Origin: Desulfofundulus kuznetsovii DSM 6115
GTDB lineage: Bacteria > Bacillota > Desulfotomaculia > Desulfotomaculales > Desulfovirgulaceae
Assembly: GCF_000214705.1 (NCBI RefSeq)
Contig: NC_015573.1
Location: forward strand, 2,983,001-3,047,000
Direction of reading: 5' to 3'
DNA: 64,000 nt
Shown in pieces: positions 44,768-54,018 of this stretch (within the stretch, counting starts at the first letter, position 1; every line of letters starts with the position of its first letter). Under the pieces are notes generated by a model. The model worked only from the letters and a program-made list of their open reading frames with translations. It was not told where the DNA came from and searched no databases. The translations under genes and the position numbers were made by a program.

Positions 44768-45097
44768 TTTAGCAAGGACACTGGCAACCAGCTGGATTGC
44801 TCTGCTCACCGCAGTAAGGTGCAACTGCCATGCCGCATTTGCAGCACCGCCAGTCCGGTCACATTACTTGCCGCGGTGCTGTGCGGTAGCCTGGGATTGA
44901 ACGTGGACCAGGCACTCGCTGGCATACCGGGTCTTCCTGAAACCGGAAATGTAATAAAAAAATTTTTGGTAACATGCTGGTAGTGGTAATCTAAAAGTAG
45001 ACCACTGCGGCAAACAAAAAGGTGCCCACCCCGACCAAAAATCCTGTACGCTATAGTTAGCAAAACTCTCTATGGCGTACGGGAGGTTGAAAGGAGA

Positions 45098-46597
45098 ATG
45101 ATCAGGGTGGACACCAAAGATCGCATCAGGGAGCTGTACTTTAAAGAAGGCCAATCCATCCGGGCCATCAGCAGGACGTTGAAGGTGGCCCGCAAAACCG
45201 TAAAGCGGGCACTGGCCGATGCCGAACCGCCCAGATACCACTTGACCAAAGAAAAGCCCAAGCCGGTTATAGGTCCTTTCCTCCCCATCATACACCAGTG
45301 GCTGGAGGAAGATCAACAGCGCCCACTCAAACAGCGCCATACAACCAAACGTATTTTTGAACGGCTAAAAGACGAGCACAACTACCAGGGCAGTGAGGAA
45401 ACCGTGCGTCGCTACGTGCGCCTCTGGCGGCAAAACCAGCCCAAAGAAATGTTTTTGCCCATGGACTTCGGCCTCAGCGGTTGGGCGCAGGCAGACTGGT
45501 TCGAGGCTTTTGTTGAACTGCAGAACACACTTATTAAAGTACGTGTTTTTGTTATGCGCTTATGCGGCTCCAGGGCCGTTTTTGCCCGGGCGTATTTAAG
45601 GGAAAATGCCGAGGCCACTTTAGACGCTCACGTACACGCTTTCCGGTTCTTTGGGGGCGTTCCGACCCATATAACTTACGACAACCCCAAAACCCTGGCA
45701 GCCCAAATATTTGCCGGTCGCCGCCGCAAGGAAAGCCAGTACCTGCACAACTTACGCCGCCATTATCTCTTTAAACCGGAGTTCTGCCTTCCCTATGAAG
45801 CGCACGAAAAAGGACTGGCGGAAAACACGGTTCGCCTGATACGGCGCAACTGCCTGGTGCCCCTACCCAAAGTACAGAGCATAGAGGAACTTAACGAGCA
45901 ATTGGAACAGTGGTGCTTGAAATATCTCCAGGAGTACTTACCCGACAAAGAGGCAACCGTAGGTGAACTGTTTAGCCGGGAAAAGCTATCGCTCCTGGCA
46001 CTGCCGGAGGCGCCCTTTGAACCGGCCATCTTCCGGCCCGTGCGGGCTACCCGTCAGGCTCTGGTTCACTTTGACAGCAACCGGTATTCGGTTCCGGTCA
46101 ATGTAGCCCACTTACCGCTAACCTTAAGGGCTTACGTAGACCGGATAGAAATATACCATGAAGGCGAGCGGGTAGCTGTACATAAGCGCTGCTATGAGCG
46201 AAAGAGGACCGTCACCTGCTATACCCACTACCTGCCACTGCTCAAGCAAAAACCCAACTATGTGCTGCATACTCTGCCTTTCCGGCAGCTTAAGCTACCG
46301 GCTCCTCTGGAACAATTCATCAATCAACTGGCAGCCAGGTCTTCCCGGCCGCCTCAAGACATAGTGGCTCTATTGGAACTAATGGACCAGCAGGGAGTAG
46401 AAGCGGTGGCAGCAGCTGCCGGGCAGGCACTGCTGATGGATACGGTAAGTGTACCCGCCCTGCGGGCTCTCCTGCCTCCGCCTGCCGAAGCGAAGGTGCA
46501 AATACCAGCCTACCTGGCTGACTGCAAGGTTCATATGCCCGCTCCCGCTGTATACGACCGTCTTCTGGTAGCTTACGGGGGAGGTGCTGCGTCATGA
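45098..46597 (+). CDS. istA: IS21-family transposase IstA
   Basis: The 499-residue transposase has an N-terminal helix-turn-helix (KEGQSIRAISRTLKVARKTVKRAL, residues about 16-39) and a DDE integrase core (GWAQADWFEAF near 125; HITYDNPKT near 187; KGLAENTVRLIRRN near 243), followed by the Mu-type C-terminal region. ATG 45098 stands after GAAAGGAG. It is full length. Its stop overlaps the istB start (ATGA). Confidence 0.96.
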   Translation: MIRVDTKDRIRELYFKEGQSIRAISRTLKVARKTVKRALADAEPPRYHLTKEKPKPVIGPFLPIIHQWLEEDQQRPLKQRHTTKRIFERLKDEHNYQGSEETVRRYVRLWRQNQPKEMFLPMDFGLSGWAQADWFEAFVELQNTLIKVRVFVMRLCGSRAVFARAYLRENAEATLDAHVHAFRFFGGVPTHITYDNPKTLAAQIFAGRRRKESQYLHNLRRHYLFKPEFCLPYEAHEKGLAENTVRLIRRNCLVPLPKVQSIEELNEQLEQWCLKYLQEYLPDKEATVGELFSREKLSLLALPEAPFEPAIFRPVRATRQALVHFDSNRYSVPVNVAHLPLTLRAYVDRIEIYHEGERVAVHKRCYERKRTVTCYTHYLPLLKQKPNYVLHTLPFRQLKLPAPLEQFINQLAARSSRPPQDIVALLELMDQQGVEAVAAAAGQALLMDTVSVPALRALLPPPAEAKVQIPAYLADCKVHMPAPAVYDRLLVAYGGGAAS

Positions 46598-47379
46598 TTA
46601 ATGAACAGAGCGAACTGGCAGTGGTGGAAAACCTGGCGAAGACACTTAAACTGCCCACTGTGGCCGCCCAGGCCGGCCCGCTGTCCCGCGAGGCCCAGGC
46701 GCAAGGCACCTCCTACCTGCGCTACCTGGCTGCGGTGCTGGAACAAGAGCTTCTCCACCGGGAAGAAGCATCCCTTAAACGACGGCTTAAAGCGGCCTGC
46801 TTCCCGGTAACCAAAACGCTGGACAGCTTTGACTTTAGCGCCGTGCCCAGCTTATCCAAAACTCAGGTGCTGGGCCTGGCCCGCGGAGAGTTTATCCGCC
46901 GGAAAGAAAACATAATTCTCATGGGCAACACGGGCATAGGTAAAACCCACCTGGCCATTGGCCTTGCCACGGCAGCCTGCCGGCAGGGCTACCGGGTGCG
47001 TTTCTTCGCCGTGCCTGAACTGGTTAACGAACTGAGAGCCGCTTACCAGGAAAATCGCTTGAACCGCTTTATACGTCAATGGCTGAAATACGACCTTGTA
47101 GTTCAGGATGAATTAGGTTACGTTCCTTTTGACCAGTTAAGCGCCCAGCTTTTATTCCAGGTGCATGCCGCCCGGTACGAACGGGGCAGTATAATCATTA
47201 CTACAAACCTGGAATTCGGCCAGTGGGTGGAGCTTTTTGGCGATGAGCGGCTAACAGCTGCGTTGATCGACCGGCTGACCCACCGGGCACACATCCTGGT
47301 ACTTAACGGGGAAAGCTACCGGTTCCGGGAAAGTCTCAGGCGGCAGGGCGCAAAGGATGCTTCTTCCGTTACCGGGTAA
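46594..47379 (+). CDS. istB: IS21-family ATP-binding helper protein IstB
   Basis: The 261-residue AAA+ protein resembles DnaC. It has Walker A GNTGIGKTH near residue 110, Walker B LVVQDELGYV near 167 and the ITTNLEF sensor segment near 207. It drives target capture for IstA. It overlaps istA by 4 bp and is intact, so the element looks active or recently inserted. Confidence 0.96.
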   Translation: MINEQSELAVVENLAKTLKLPTVAAQAGPLSREAQAQGTSYLRYLAAVLEQELLHREEASLKRRLKAACFPVTKTLDSFDFSAVPSLSKTQVLGLARGEFIRRKENIILMGNTGIGKTHLAIGLATAACRQGYRVRFFAVPELVNELRAAYQENRLNRFIRQWLKYDLVVQDELGYVPFDQLSAQLLFQVHAARYERGSIIITTNLEFGQWVELFGDERLTAALIDRLTHRAHILVLNGESYRFRESLRRQGAKDASSVTG

Positions 47380-47692
47380 TGAGCTGACTTTCGCGTGGAT
47401 TCCCGGGCGAGAACTGGAATAAATCCGGTTCCTGGCCGGCGATTTAACGAACATAATCACGATAGGAGGTGAATTCGCTCCTTAAAAAATTACTATATTT
47501 AGCAGAAGACAGTGTTAGTTCAAGAGGATTTTTATGCCCAGGGGTGGTTCCCTTTTTGATTACCGTAGTGGGTAACTTTTTGATTGACACTACCACATGC
47601 CAAGCCCCGGGAGGAATTCGCCAGAAAAAGAGCGAACATTTAAACGTATGGTGGTCATACCATCAGACAACTTCTCTCTGAGGGGGAATTAT

Positions 47693-49078
47693 ATGTCCGT
47701 CACACAGGCTATCGAAGCGTTACGCCGGGAACTGGGCGAAAATAACGTCATTACCACGACCGAAGATTTGTTCTGTTATTCCTATGACGCCACGGCTGAC
47801 CTGCCGGAGCAAAAGCCGGACGTGGTGGTTACCCCGGAAAACGTGGATCAAGTGGTGAAAGTGGTCAAAATTGCCCGCCAGTTTCGCTTGCCCATTTACC
47901 CCCGCGGTTCGGGAACAAATTTAAGCGGCGGCACAGTACCCATCAAAGGGGGAATTGTGCTCAGCACCTTAAAAATGAACCGCATTCTGGAAATAGATCC
48001 TTCCAACCTGACGGCCACGGTGCAGCCCGGAGTAATCATTCAGGACTTGAATAACGCCGTGGCCCCCTACGGTTTGATTTACCCGCCCGACCCGGGCACG
48101 GTAGCCACCGCCACCATGGGAGGAAGCGTGGCCGAGTGTTCCGGAGGACTGAGGGGGCTCAAGTACGGGGTCACCAGGCATTATGTGATGGGGCTGGAGG
48201 TAGTTTTAGCGGACGGTGAGGTAATCCGGTACGGGGGCAAGACGGTCAAGAATGTAACGGGCTACGACCTGGTCCGGTTGTTCACCGGCTCCGAAGGCAC
48301 CCTGGGGATCATTACGGAAATTATTGTCCGCCTGATCCCGGCACCCCAGGCCAGGGAAACCATGCTGGCCGGTTTCAGCCGCCTGGCCGACGCGGGAAAC
48401 GCCGTTGCTGATATCATCGGGCAAAAAGTAATCCCGGCCACCCTGGAAATTATGGACCGGGTTACGGTAGAGACCGTAGAAAATTTTGCCCACGTCGGTT
48501 TGCCCACCGATGTGGCGGCCATCCTGCTCATCGAGGTGGACGGGATTCCCGAAGTGGTTAAATCGGAGGCGGCCGCCGTCAGGCAGGTTGTCGCCAAAAA
48601 CGGCGGCTGGGTTAAAACAGCGGAAAACGATGAAGAACGGGAAAAATTATGGAGTGCCCGCCGGGCCGCCCTGCCCGCCCTGGCCCAACGCAAGCCCACC
48701 ACCATCCTGGAGGACGCCACCGTGCCCAGGAGCAAGATCACGGATATGCTCCTGGCCGTGGAAGACATCGGCAAGCGTTACAACCTGGTTATCGGCACCT
48801 TCGGGCACGCCGGTGACGGCAACCTGCACCCGACCATCCTGGCCGACGCCCGCGACGAGGAGGAGATGGAACGGGTGCGGGCGGCCGTGGAGGAAATCTT
48901 CCGTGCGGCTTTGAGCCTGGGGGGCACCCTTTCCGGGGAACACGGGATCGGCATCGCCAAAAAGCAATTTCTCCCCTGGGAGATGGGCAACCCGGGCGTG
49001 CAGGTACTCAAGAAAATTAAGCAAGCCCTGGATCCGGACAATCTCCTCAACCCGGGCAAAATTGTAGATCTAACTTGA
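47693..49078 (+). CDS. glcD: FAD-linked 2-hydroxyacid oxidase subunit (GlcD-like; glycolate or D-lactate)
   Basis: The 461-residue flavoprotein has the FAD-binding type 4 domain (PDVVVTPENVDQVVKVVKIA, then PRGSGTNLSGG near residue 72 and GGSVAECSGGLRGLKYG near 143) and the oxidase C-terminal domain ending GTLSGEHGIGIAKK and NPGKIVDL. It oxidises a 2-hydroxy acid with electrons passing to the Fe-S partner gene. The start is ATG 47693 after GAGGGGG; the longer frame begins inside the IS21 end. The IS insertion about 100 bp upstream may have replaced or altered the original promoter. Confidence 0.93.
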   Translation: MSVTQAIEALRRELGENNVITTTEDLFCYSYDATADLPEQKPDVVVTPENVDQVVKVVKIARQFRLPIYPRGSGTNLSGGTVPIKGGIVLSTLKMNRILEIDPSNLTATVQPGVIIQDLNNAVAPYGLIYPPDPGTVATATMGGSVAECSGGLRGLKYGVTRHYVMGLEVVLADGEVIRYGGKTVKNVTGYDLVRLFTGSEGTLGIITEIIVRLIPAPQARETMLAGFSRLADAGNAVADIIGQKVIPATLEIMDRVTVETVENFAHVGLPTDVAAILLIEVDGIPEVVKSEAAAVRQVVAKNGGWVKTAENDEEREKLWSARRAALPALAQRKPTTILEDATVPRSKITDMLLAVEDIGKRYNLVIGTFGHAGDGNLHPTILADARDEEEMERVRAAVEEIFRAALSLGGTLSGEHGIGIAKKQFLPWEMGNPGVQVLKKIKQALDPDNLLNPGKIVDLT

Positions 49079-49090
49079 GGAGGAGCAAGC

Positions 49091-50359
49091 ATGAGCATTT
49101 TTGACGGATTGGCGGCGGTGGAAGAAGAAATACTTAAATGCATGAAATGCGGCAACTGCCAGGCTGTTTGCCCTTTATACCAGGAATCCCGGCGGGAACC
49201 GGCCGTGGCCCGGGGAAAAATCCGCCTGGCCGCGGCGGTCCTGGAGGGCAAACTGGAACCAACGGAGGGGCTGGCCGAGCGCTTCGACCTTTGTCTCACC
49301 TGTCTGGCCTGCGTAGCTTCGTGTCCTTCCGGCGTGAAGGTGGACCGGATCATCCTGGCCGCCAGAACGGCCCTGACCCAGAAGAAAGGGCTGCCCTTCA
49401 TAAAGAAGACCGTATTTACCGGCCTCAGCCGCCCCCGCCTTTTTGATCTGGGGGTGAAAACCGCCGCCCGCATACAGGGACTGTTATTTAAACACATTGA
49501 GCCGGGAAAGATGCAGCCCCGCTTCCCCATCGGCCTGGAGCTGCGCCGGATCGTCCCTCCTCTGGCACCGGTTCCCTTCCGGGACCAGGTGGCCGAAAAA
49601 CATGCGGTCGAGCGGCCTGTGGCCACGGTGGCCTTCTTTACCGGCTGTATGACCAATTACCTGTATCCCGGGATCGGACAGGCCGCCCTGCGCGTCCTGA
49701 AGGCCCACGGAGTGGAAGTGATTATCCCCCGGCTGCAGCACTGCTGCGGCGCCCCCATCCTGTACAACGGTGCGGCGGACATGGCCCTGGAGATGGCCAG
49801 GTCCCACGTGGATTTGTTCGGCGGCATACCGGCCGACGCCATCATCACCGTGTGCGGGACGTGCGGGAAAGCCTTTAAACACCTGTACCCGGAACTGCTG
49901 GATGGCGTCTCAGGATACGGGAACAGGGCACGGGAAGTGGCCGCCAAAATCCTTGATATAACCCAGTTCCTGCACAGGCTGCCCTTTAACCCGGAACTGT
50001 TCAGAGCACCGGAACTGGCCGTCACCTACCACCAGCCCTGTCACCTGGGCCGCGGCCTGGGCGTGGTGCAGGAGCCCCTTTTCATCATCCGGAGCATTCC
50101 CGGGGTCAATTACCTCCCCCTGAAAGAACCGGCCCGGTGCTGTGGCAACGCCGGCTCCTTCAGCCTGACCCATTACGATTTGTCCTACCGGATTCTGACC
50201 CGCAAGTTAAAAGACATCGAAGGAACCGCCGCACAACTGGTGGTTACCGGCTGTCCCGCCTGCCGGATGCACCTGACCGACGGGCTGACCCAGGAGCAAA
50301 TGCCCCAGAAAGTGGTGCACACGGTGGAGCTGCTGGCCAGCTCCCTTGAGGAAAAGTAA
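49091..50359 (+). CDS. Fe-S oxidoreductase subunit with two CCG domains (GlcF-like)
   Basis: The 422-residue protein has two [4Fe-4S] motifs at the N-terminus (CMKCGNCQAVCP, CLTCLACVASCPSG) and two cysteine-rich CCG domains (LQHCCGAP near 216 and PARCCGNAGSF near 344). It takes electrons from the GlcD-like flavoprotein encoded 12 bp upstream and passes them to quinone, an electron-transfer flavoprotein or a heterodisulfide-reductase-like partner. ATG 49091 follows GAGGAGGAG. The pair forms an operon closed by a strong terminator. Confidence 0.93.
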   Translation: MSIFDGLAAVEEEILKCMKCGNCQAVCPLYQESRREPAVARGKIRLAAAVLEGKLEPTEGLAERFDLCLTCLACVASCPSGVKVDRIILAARTALTQKKGLPFIKKTVFTGLSRPRLFDLGVKTAARIQGLLFKHIEPGKMQPRFPIGLELRRIVPPLAPVPFRDQVAEKHAVERPVATVAFFTGCMTNYLYPGIGQAALRVLKAHGVEVIIPRLQHCCGAPILYNGAADMALEMARSHVDLFGGIPADAIITVCGTCGKAFKHLYPELLDGVSGYGNRAREVAAKILDITQFLHRLPFNPELFRAPELAVTYHQPCHLGRGLGVVQEPLFIIRSIPGVNYLPLKEPARCCGNAGSFSLTHYDLSYRILTRKLKDIEGTAAQLVVTGCPACRMHLTDGLTQEQMPQKVVHTVELLASSLEEK

Positions 50360-50365
50360 GTAAAA

Positions 50366-50390
50366 GAGGGGGTCCAAAGCCCCCTTTTTT
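50366..50390 (+). terminator. Terminator of the glycolate/lactate oxidase operon
   Basis: GGGGG and CCCCC enclose TCCAAAG and are followed by TTTTTT. Confidence 0.92.
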
Positions 50391-50933
50391 GCTGCCTTCA
50401 CCGCTGCAGGAGGGACTGTGCCCTGGGGTCTCCCCGCACCTCTTAACATCCTCGTTGTGTCAGTACCTGTTTCATTTTTGCTATCGACTTCTATCAAGTA
50501 GCGATAAAAGTGACAGCAAAAGCAGTTCACGCTCTCCGAGAGGCCGGGTACCCCCACCTGCCCGGCTGACGGGGCAGGCGGACCACGGGCTTCTGGAGTC
50601 CCGCCCGAAACAGTTACCGCCAAACCGGTACGTCACCCGGCAGACCCGAAAGGCCCACCGTCTTTATCCAGCCTGACGGCTTCCAAACGGCGGGGTGGTC
50701 TTATCGCCTAAAGGCTCCCACCTGAAGGACAGGGACGGTTTGGCCGACCGGAGTGCCGTTTCCCGTACACCCCAGTGCACGGCTACCCGGCAGTGCTCAA
50801 TCCCCCAAAGGAAACCTCATCGTTAAAGCCCGCTTCGCGTGCGCCACTGCCAGCCAGCGCACGTTCCGTCGGAGCTTTCTCCCACCGGGCCAGCCCCTGC
50901 CCTTTCCCGGGAACATCCCGGGAGAATAAAGGA
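50391..50933 (-). ncRNA. Non-coding right-end region after tnpB, candidate omega-RNA
   Basis: About 540 bp follow the tnpB stop with no reading frame. The stretch is GC-rich and holds hairpin-forming pairs such as CCCGGGAACATCCCGGG near 50,906. TnpB proteins of IS605/IS607 elements use a guide RNA transcribed from the end of tnpB into the right end of the element, which is what this position predicts. The element boundary is not visible (IS607 elements have no inverted ends). Confidence 0.4.
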
Positions 50934-52375
50934 TTAATTGGCCTGCTGTTTCTGATAATAACGCTGGAGTAAAAGTTCTTTTACTTTCTTATATGGCATA
51001 TACCGGGTTATTTCTTCATCGTGCAATCTCATCTTCAGGTTTATGCCCGAAACCTGGTCAGCGTCGCATGTAAAACCGCATTTTTGGCATTTGAAAACGT
51101 CCCCGTGGCGGTTCTTCGCGTCCACCCACCCGCACACGGGACACGTCTGGCTGGAGTACGCCGCGTTCACCGGACCGGGGTCGGTGACGGAGTAACGGAG
51201 TAAATGTAATTTTTGTATCCCAGCCGCTCTTTGATGATGCTGCGCTGCCAGCCGCTCACCTTGCGGGAGAGACCCTTGCTCCCGGCCTTCCCGCGCAGAT
51301 GGGCAAGGTCTTCGTAGGCAATTATCTTCGGTCGGCGTTCTTTGTAGAATTCGTTAAACGCCCGGTTGATTTCGTTCTCGCACCTGGTTCGGTATTTTTT
51401 GTTTCTTTTGGTTTGCTTGGTAAGGCCCAGGTTGTGTTTTAAGATCCGCCGGGCCTTGTTCGGGTCCTGTTCGAGGAACTTCCGGCGCAGCGCCCACAGC
51501 TTGCCGCGCTTCCGGCTCTTGTCCAGGATGTGGTCGGACATTTCTTGCAGGGCCTCACCGTATTCGGGCCGGTATTTTCTGCCCGTGTCGTCGGTGAACA
51601 CCTCAGTCACGCCCAGGTCGATGCCCGCTTCTTCTTCGCCGGGCGGGAAAGTCCGCGGTTCCCTGGTCAGGTGGATTTCCACGCAGTTTTCTTCGGGAAT
51701 CAGAACCACCCGCACGTTGCCTTCTATGGCGTGCACGCCAGCCAGCGGGATGATCACCCTCTCGCCGGGAGTTAGAGTCGCTACAGCAATGTACTGCCGC
51801 TTTTCACTGGTGAAAACCCGGTACATCTGCTGGTCGACGGTGAAGCTGCGGGCCTTCTTGACCCGGGGCTTTCTGCCCAGAACGCGCCGAAAAACGCGTT
51901 TTAAGTACTTTCTCACCCTGGCGCGGCCTCCCGCGTCCAGCTTTATCTCTTCGCTGACAATATCTTCACCGGTGAAGACCGCCCGGATGCGTTTCCAGTC
52001 GCGACCGTGCTTCACGTGCCTGTACAGCAACCAGAAGGCGTAGTGCTTTTCTTCATCGGTCAGCCCTTCGTGGCGGTAAAGGTACTCTTTGACTTCGGCA
52101 ACGGCGGCCTCCCACTGCCTCTCCAGGGTGTAAAGAGCATCTTCCAGGGCCAGCTTCCACTGCCGGGCCTGCAGGCCAAAGGGACTGACGAAACCGGCGG
52201 AAACCAGTTCGTCCCGCAGCTTGCGCTTTTCGCCCAGATAGTGCAGGTATTTTACATGCCCGTACTCCACCAGGAAGGCGTCCTTCTGCCGGGCATATGC
52301 ATCGGCAGTTTCAGTTATCCTGGCCCACTTCTCATTGTTCAGCGGCAGGCTCTTCTGTCTTACTGTCTGCTGCAT
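50934..52375 (-). pseudogene. tnpB: tnpB, IS607-type RNA-guided nuclease, frameshifted by an 8-bp tandem duplication
   Basis: Two overlapping frames together make about 480 residues. The first (52375 to 51167) holds the RuvC-like core with EAGIDLGVTEVFTDD near residue 240 and IIAYEDLAHL near 360. The second (to 50934) holds the zinc ribbon CPVCGWVDAKNRHGDVFKCQKC and the last catalytic stretch ADQVSGINLKMR. They are out of frame because ACGGAGTA (plus strand) occurs twice in tandem at 51187-51194 and 51195-51202. Removing one copy restores YSVTDPGPVNAAYSSQTC. The protein as written would lack the zinc ribbon and final active-site residue. Confidence 0.88.
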
Positions 52376-52987
52376 CTTTCAGCGCCTCCCGGACGGTTCT
52401 GGTGAGCTTTCGCGCCTTATATGTGCTCTGGCCGTACAACCTGGCCGCGAAGTGCTGGACGATGCTGATCAGGTCTTCGGTCAACTCCTGGGCCGGGGAC
52501 ATGTCTTCGGCTTTGTTGACCACCAGTATTTCGCAGCCGAACTTGGCAAACAGGTCTTCAAAAATTCAAAGCCGAACCGCACCAGACGGTCCTTGTGGGC
52601 AACGATAACAGTTTTGACTTCTCCCCGGGTGACCATGCCGCACAGCTTCAGGAAATTCTTGCGCTTATAATTGAGGGCGGAGCCGACATCGGAAAGTATT
52701 TCGTCCACGGTCAGCCCCCTGCCGGCGGCAAAGTCCTTCAGGTACTCAAGCTGGTTTTCCAGGTCCGGTTTCCGGCCGGCTGATGACACCCGGGCGTATA
52801 AAACGATTTTCTTTGGCTCCTGGCGGTTCTTTATGCCCAGTGCCCGGTAAAGCATTTCTTCAGTGTACCTACGTTTGTTAGTCGGCGTACGTAAAGCAAT
52901 CAGTTTACCTTCTTTATCCCAAGCGCGGAGCGTTGATACGCTGACGCCAAGTTTTTCGGCAAACTCGCTTATTGTGTAAAGTTTCAT
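52332..52987 (-). pseudogene. tnpA: tnpA, IS607-type serine recombinase, frameshifted
   Basis: The N-terminal 145 residues have a MerR-like helix-turn-helix (MKLYTISEFAEKLGVSVSTLRAW) and the serine recombinase domain with catalytic ARVSS near residue 66. After AHKDRLVRFGFEF the frame slips by one base, at GAATTTTTGAAG (about 52,560). The continuing frame reads EDLFAKFGCEILVVNKAEDMSPAQE and ends at 52332, overlapping the tnpB start. A single extra T would restore it, so either the gene is dead or this is a homopolymer sequencing slip. IS607 recombinases insert by a serine mechanism without target duplication. Confidence 0.88.
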
Positions 52988-52990
52988 AAA

Positions 52991-53024
52991 ACACCGCCTG
53001 ATATTAATTTATATCAGATGGTGT
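52991..53024. promoter_or_regulatory. Palindrome directly upstream of tnpA, likely recombinase site at the left end
   Basis: ACACCGCCTGATAT and ATATCAGATGGTGT are near-perfect inverted arms around TAATTT. It starts 4 bp before the tnpA ATG. A dyad here could be the TnpA binding site of the element's left end and its promoter operator. Confidence 0.5.
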
Positions 53025-53037
53025 TGGTTGGCAATGC

Positions 53038-53787
53038 CTATTTAGGATAATTATTAAAAGAGAAGAAGCTGTTTTCTACCTCCCTGTTTACCTGTGCCTG
53101 CTTTTGAACGCGCCGTTTCACGCGCCAGCCGGCAACCAGCACGAGCAGGGTTACTCCGGCCGGAATAATAATTTCCACCGGTACATAATCAATGTTCGAA
53201 ACCAGCCGGTGCACCACCCTGTCTTCCGCCAGCATTTTGCCGGCCGTCCAGGCCAGCACACCAGCCCCGGCAAAAATAAGAATGGGATACCTTTCCACCA
53301 GCAGGGAAACTAACTGGCTGCCAAAAATGACAATAGGAATACTTAAGACAAGCCCGAAGATAACCAGCGCAATGCTCCCGTGGGCCGCAGCGGCTACGGC
53401 CAGCACATTGTCCAGACTCATCACCACATCGGCTATAATAATAGTTTTGATGGCACCGGTGAGGTTCTCTGCGGCACCAACGCCCACTTCTTTGTGCGGC
53501 AACAATAATTTCAAGGCCACCCAGGTTAACAATATTCCCCCGGCCGCCTGCAGGAAGGGGACGGCAAGCAGCAAAGTCACGCCGCAAGTTAAAATGATGC
53601 GCAGGACAACTGCACCGCCCGTACCCCAAAGGAGTGCCCGGCGCTTCTGTGCCGGCGGCAAACCCCGGCAGGCCAGGCCAATGACCAGGGCGTTATCGCC
53701 GGCAAGCATCAGGTCGGCAATGATAATAGTAAGTATGGCGAACAGGTTTTGGGCGTTCAGCCATTCCATTAATTGCTGCACCTCCAA
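53038..53787 (-). CDS. TerC/YjbE-family integral membrane protein, probable Mn exporter
   Basis: The 249-residue protein has about seven transmembrane segments with the two conserved acidic motifs of the TerC family: ADLMLAGDNALVIG near residue 25 and ADVVMSLDNVLAVA near 119. Members export manganese or load it into secreted enzymes. ATG 53787 follows TGGAGG. The yybP-ykoY manganese riboswitch directly upstream supports this role and indicates induction by Mn. The gene ends close to the decayed IS607 element. Confidence 0.92.
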   Translation of the reverse strand: MEVQQLMEWLNAQNLFAILTIIIADLMLAGDNALVIGLACRGLPPAQKRRALLWGTGGAVVLRIILTCGVTLLLAVPFLQAAGGILLTWVALKLLLPHKEVGVGAAENLTGAIKTIIIADVVMSLDNVLAVAAAAHGSIALVIFGLVLSIPIVIFGSQLVSLLVERYPILIFAGAGVLAWTAGKMLAEDRVVHRLVSNIDYVPVEIIIPAGVTLLVLVAGWRVKRRVQKQAQVNREVENSFFSFNNYPK

Positions 53788-53822
53788 ATTTGGTTAATGG
53801 TTTGTAATTTCCCGCCGGCAGG

Positions 53823-53862
53823 AAAAAATAAAGACCTCCACCATTTTACAGGTGAAGGTCTT
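53823..53862 (-). terminator. Terminator in the terC leader (riboswitch expression platform)
   Basis: AAGACCTTCACC and GGTGGAGGTCTT form a hairpin with an 8-nt loop (one mismatch), followed by TATTTTTT, between the aptamer and the terC ribosome site. Confidence 0.85.
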
Positions 53863-53864
53863 GC

Positions 53865-53950
53865 AAACGGCTTAAAACCGCCCCGGCAGCGGACCCGCAG
53901 GCCGAACTGACGCCACCGGGAAAACTTGCTACTCCCCTTCTGGAATTTAG
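53865..53950 (-). promoter_or_regulatory. yybP-ykoY (manganese) riboswitch aptamer upstream of terC
   Basis: The minus strand has the conserved GGGGAGTAGC (53937-53928) followed by GGTGGCGTCAGTTCGGCC and a GC-rich stem CGGGTCCGCTGCCGGGG. These are the core and helices of the yybP-ykoY class, which normally controls TerC-type and other Mn transporters. A terminator follows. Confidence 0.88.
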
Positions 53951-54018
53951 CATAGCAGGGGCCAGGGGGTTTGTCAATGAGAAAATTGTACAGGGAGGCA
54001 TTTCCAGAAGAAGTTATT

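Larger units (their letters stand above)
44978..47595 (+). mobile_element. Complete IS21-family insertion sequence (2618 bp)
   Basis: The element begins TGGTAGTGGTAATC and its right end is the inverted TGGTAGTGTCAATC; over 33 bp about 26 positions agree. CATGC occurs on both sides (44973-44977 and 47596-47600), a 5-bp target duplication. Inside are istA and istB with a 4-bp overlap, both intact. The insertion lies between acuA and the glycolate oxidase gene, and its right end is about 100 bp before glcD. Confidence 0.92.

Noticed and set aside
44747-44983. A 78-codon plus-strand frame ending at the IS21 left end, possibly a gene cut by the insertion
   Set aside because: It starts inside the acuA terminator, lacks a ribosome site, and joining it across the target duplication gives no recognisable protein.
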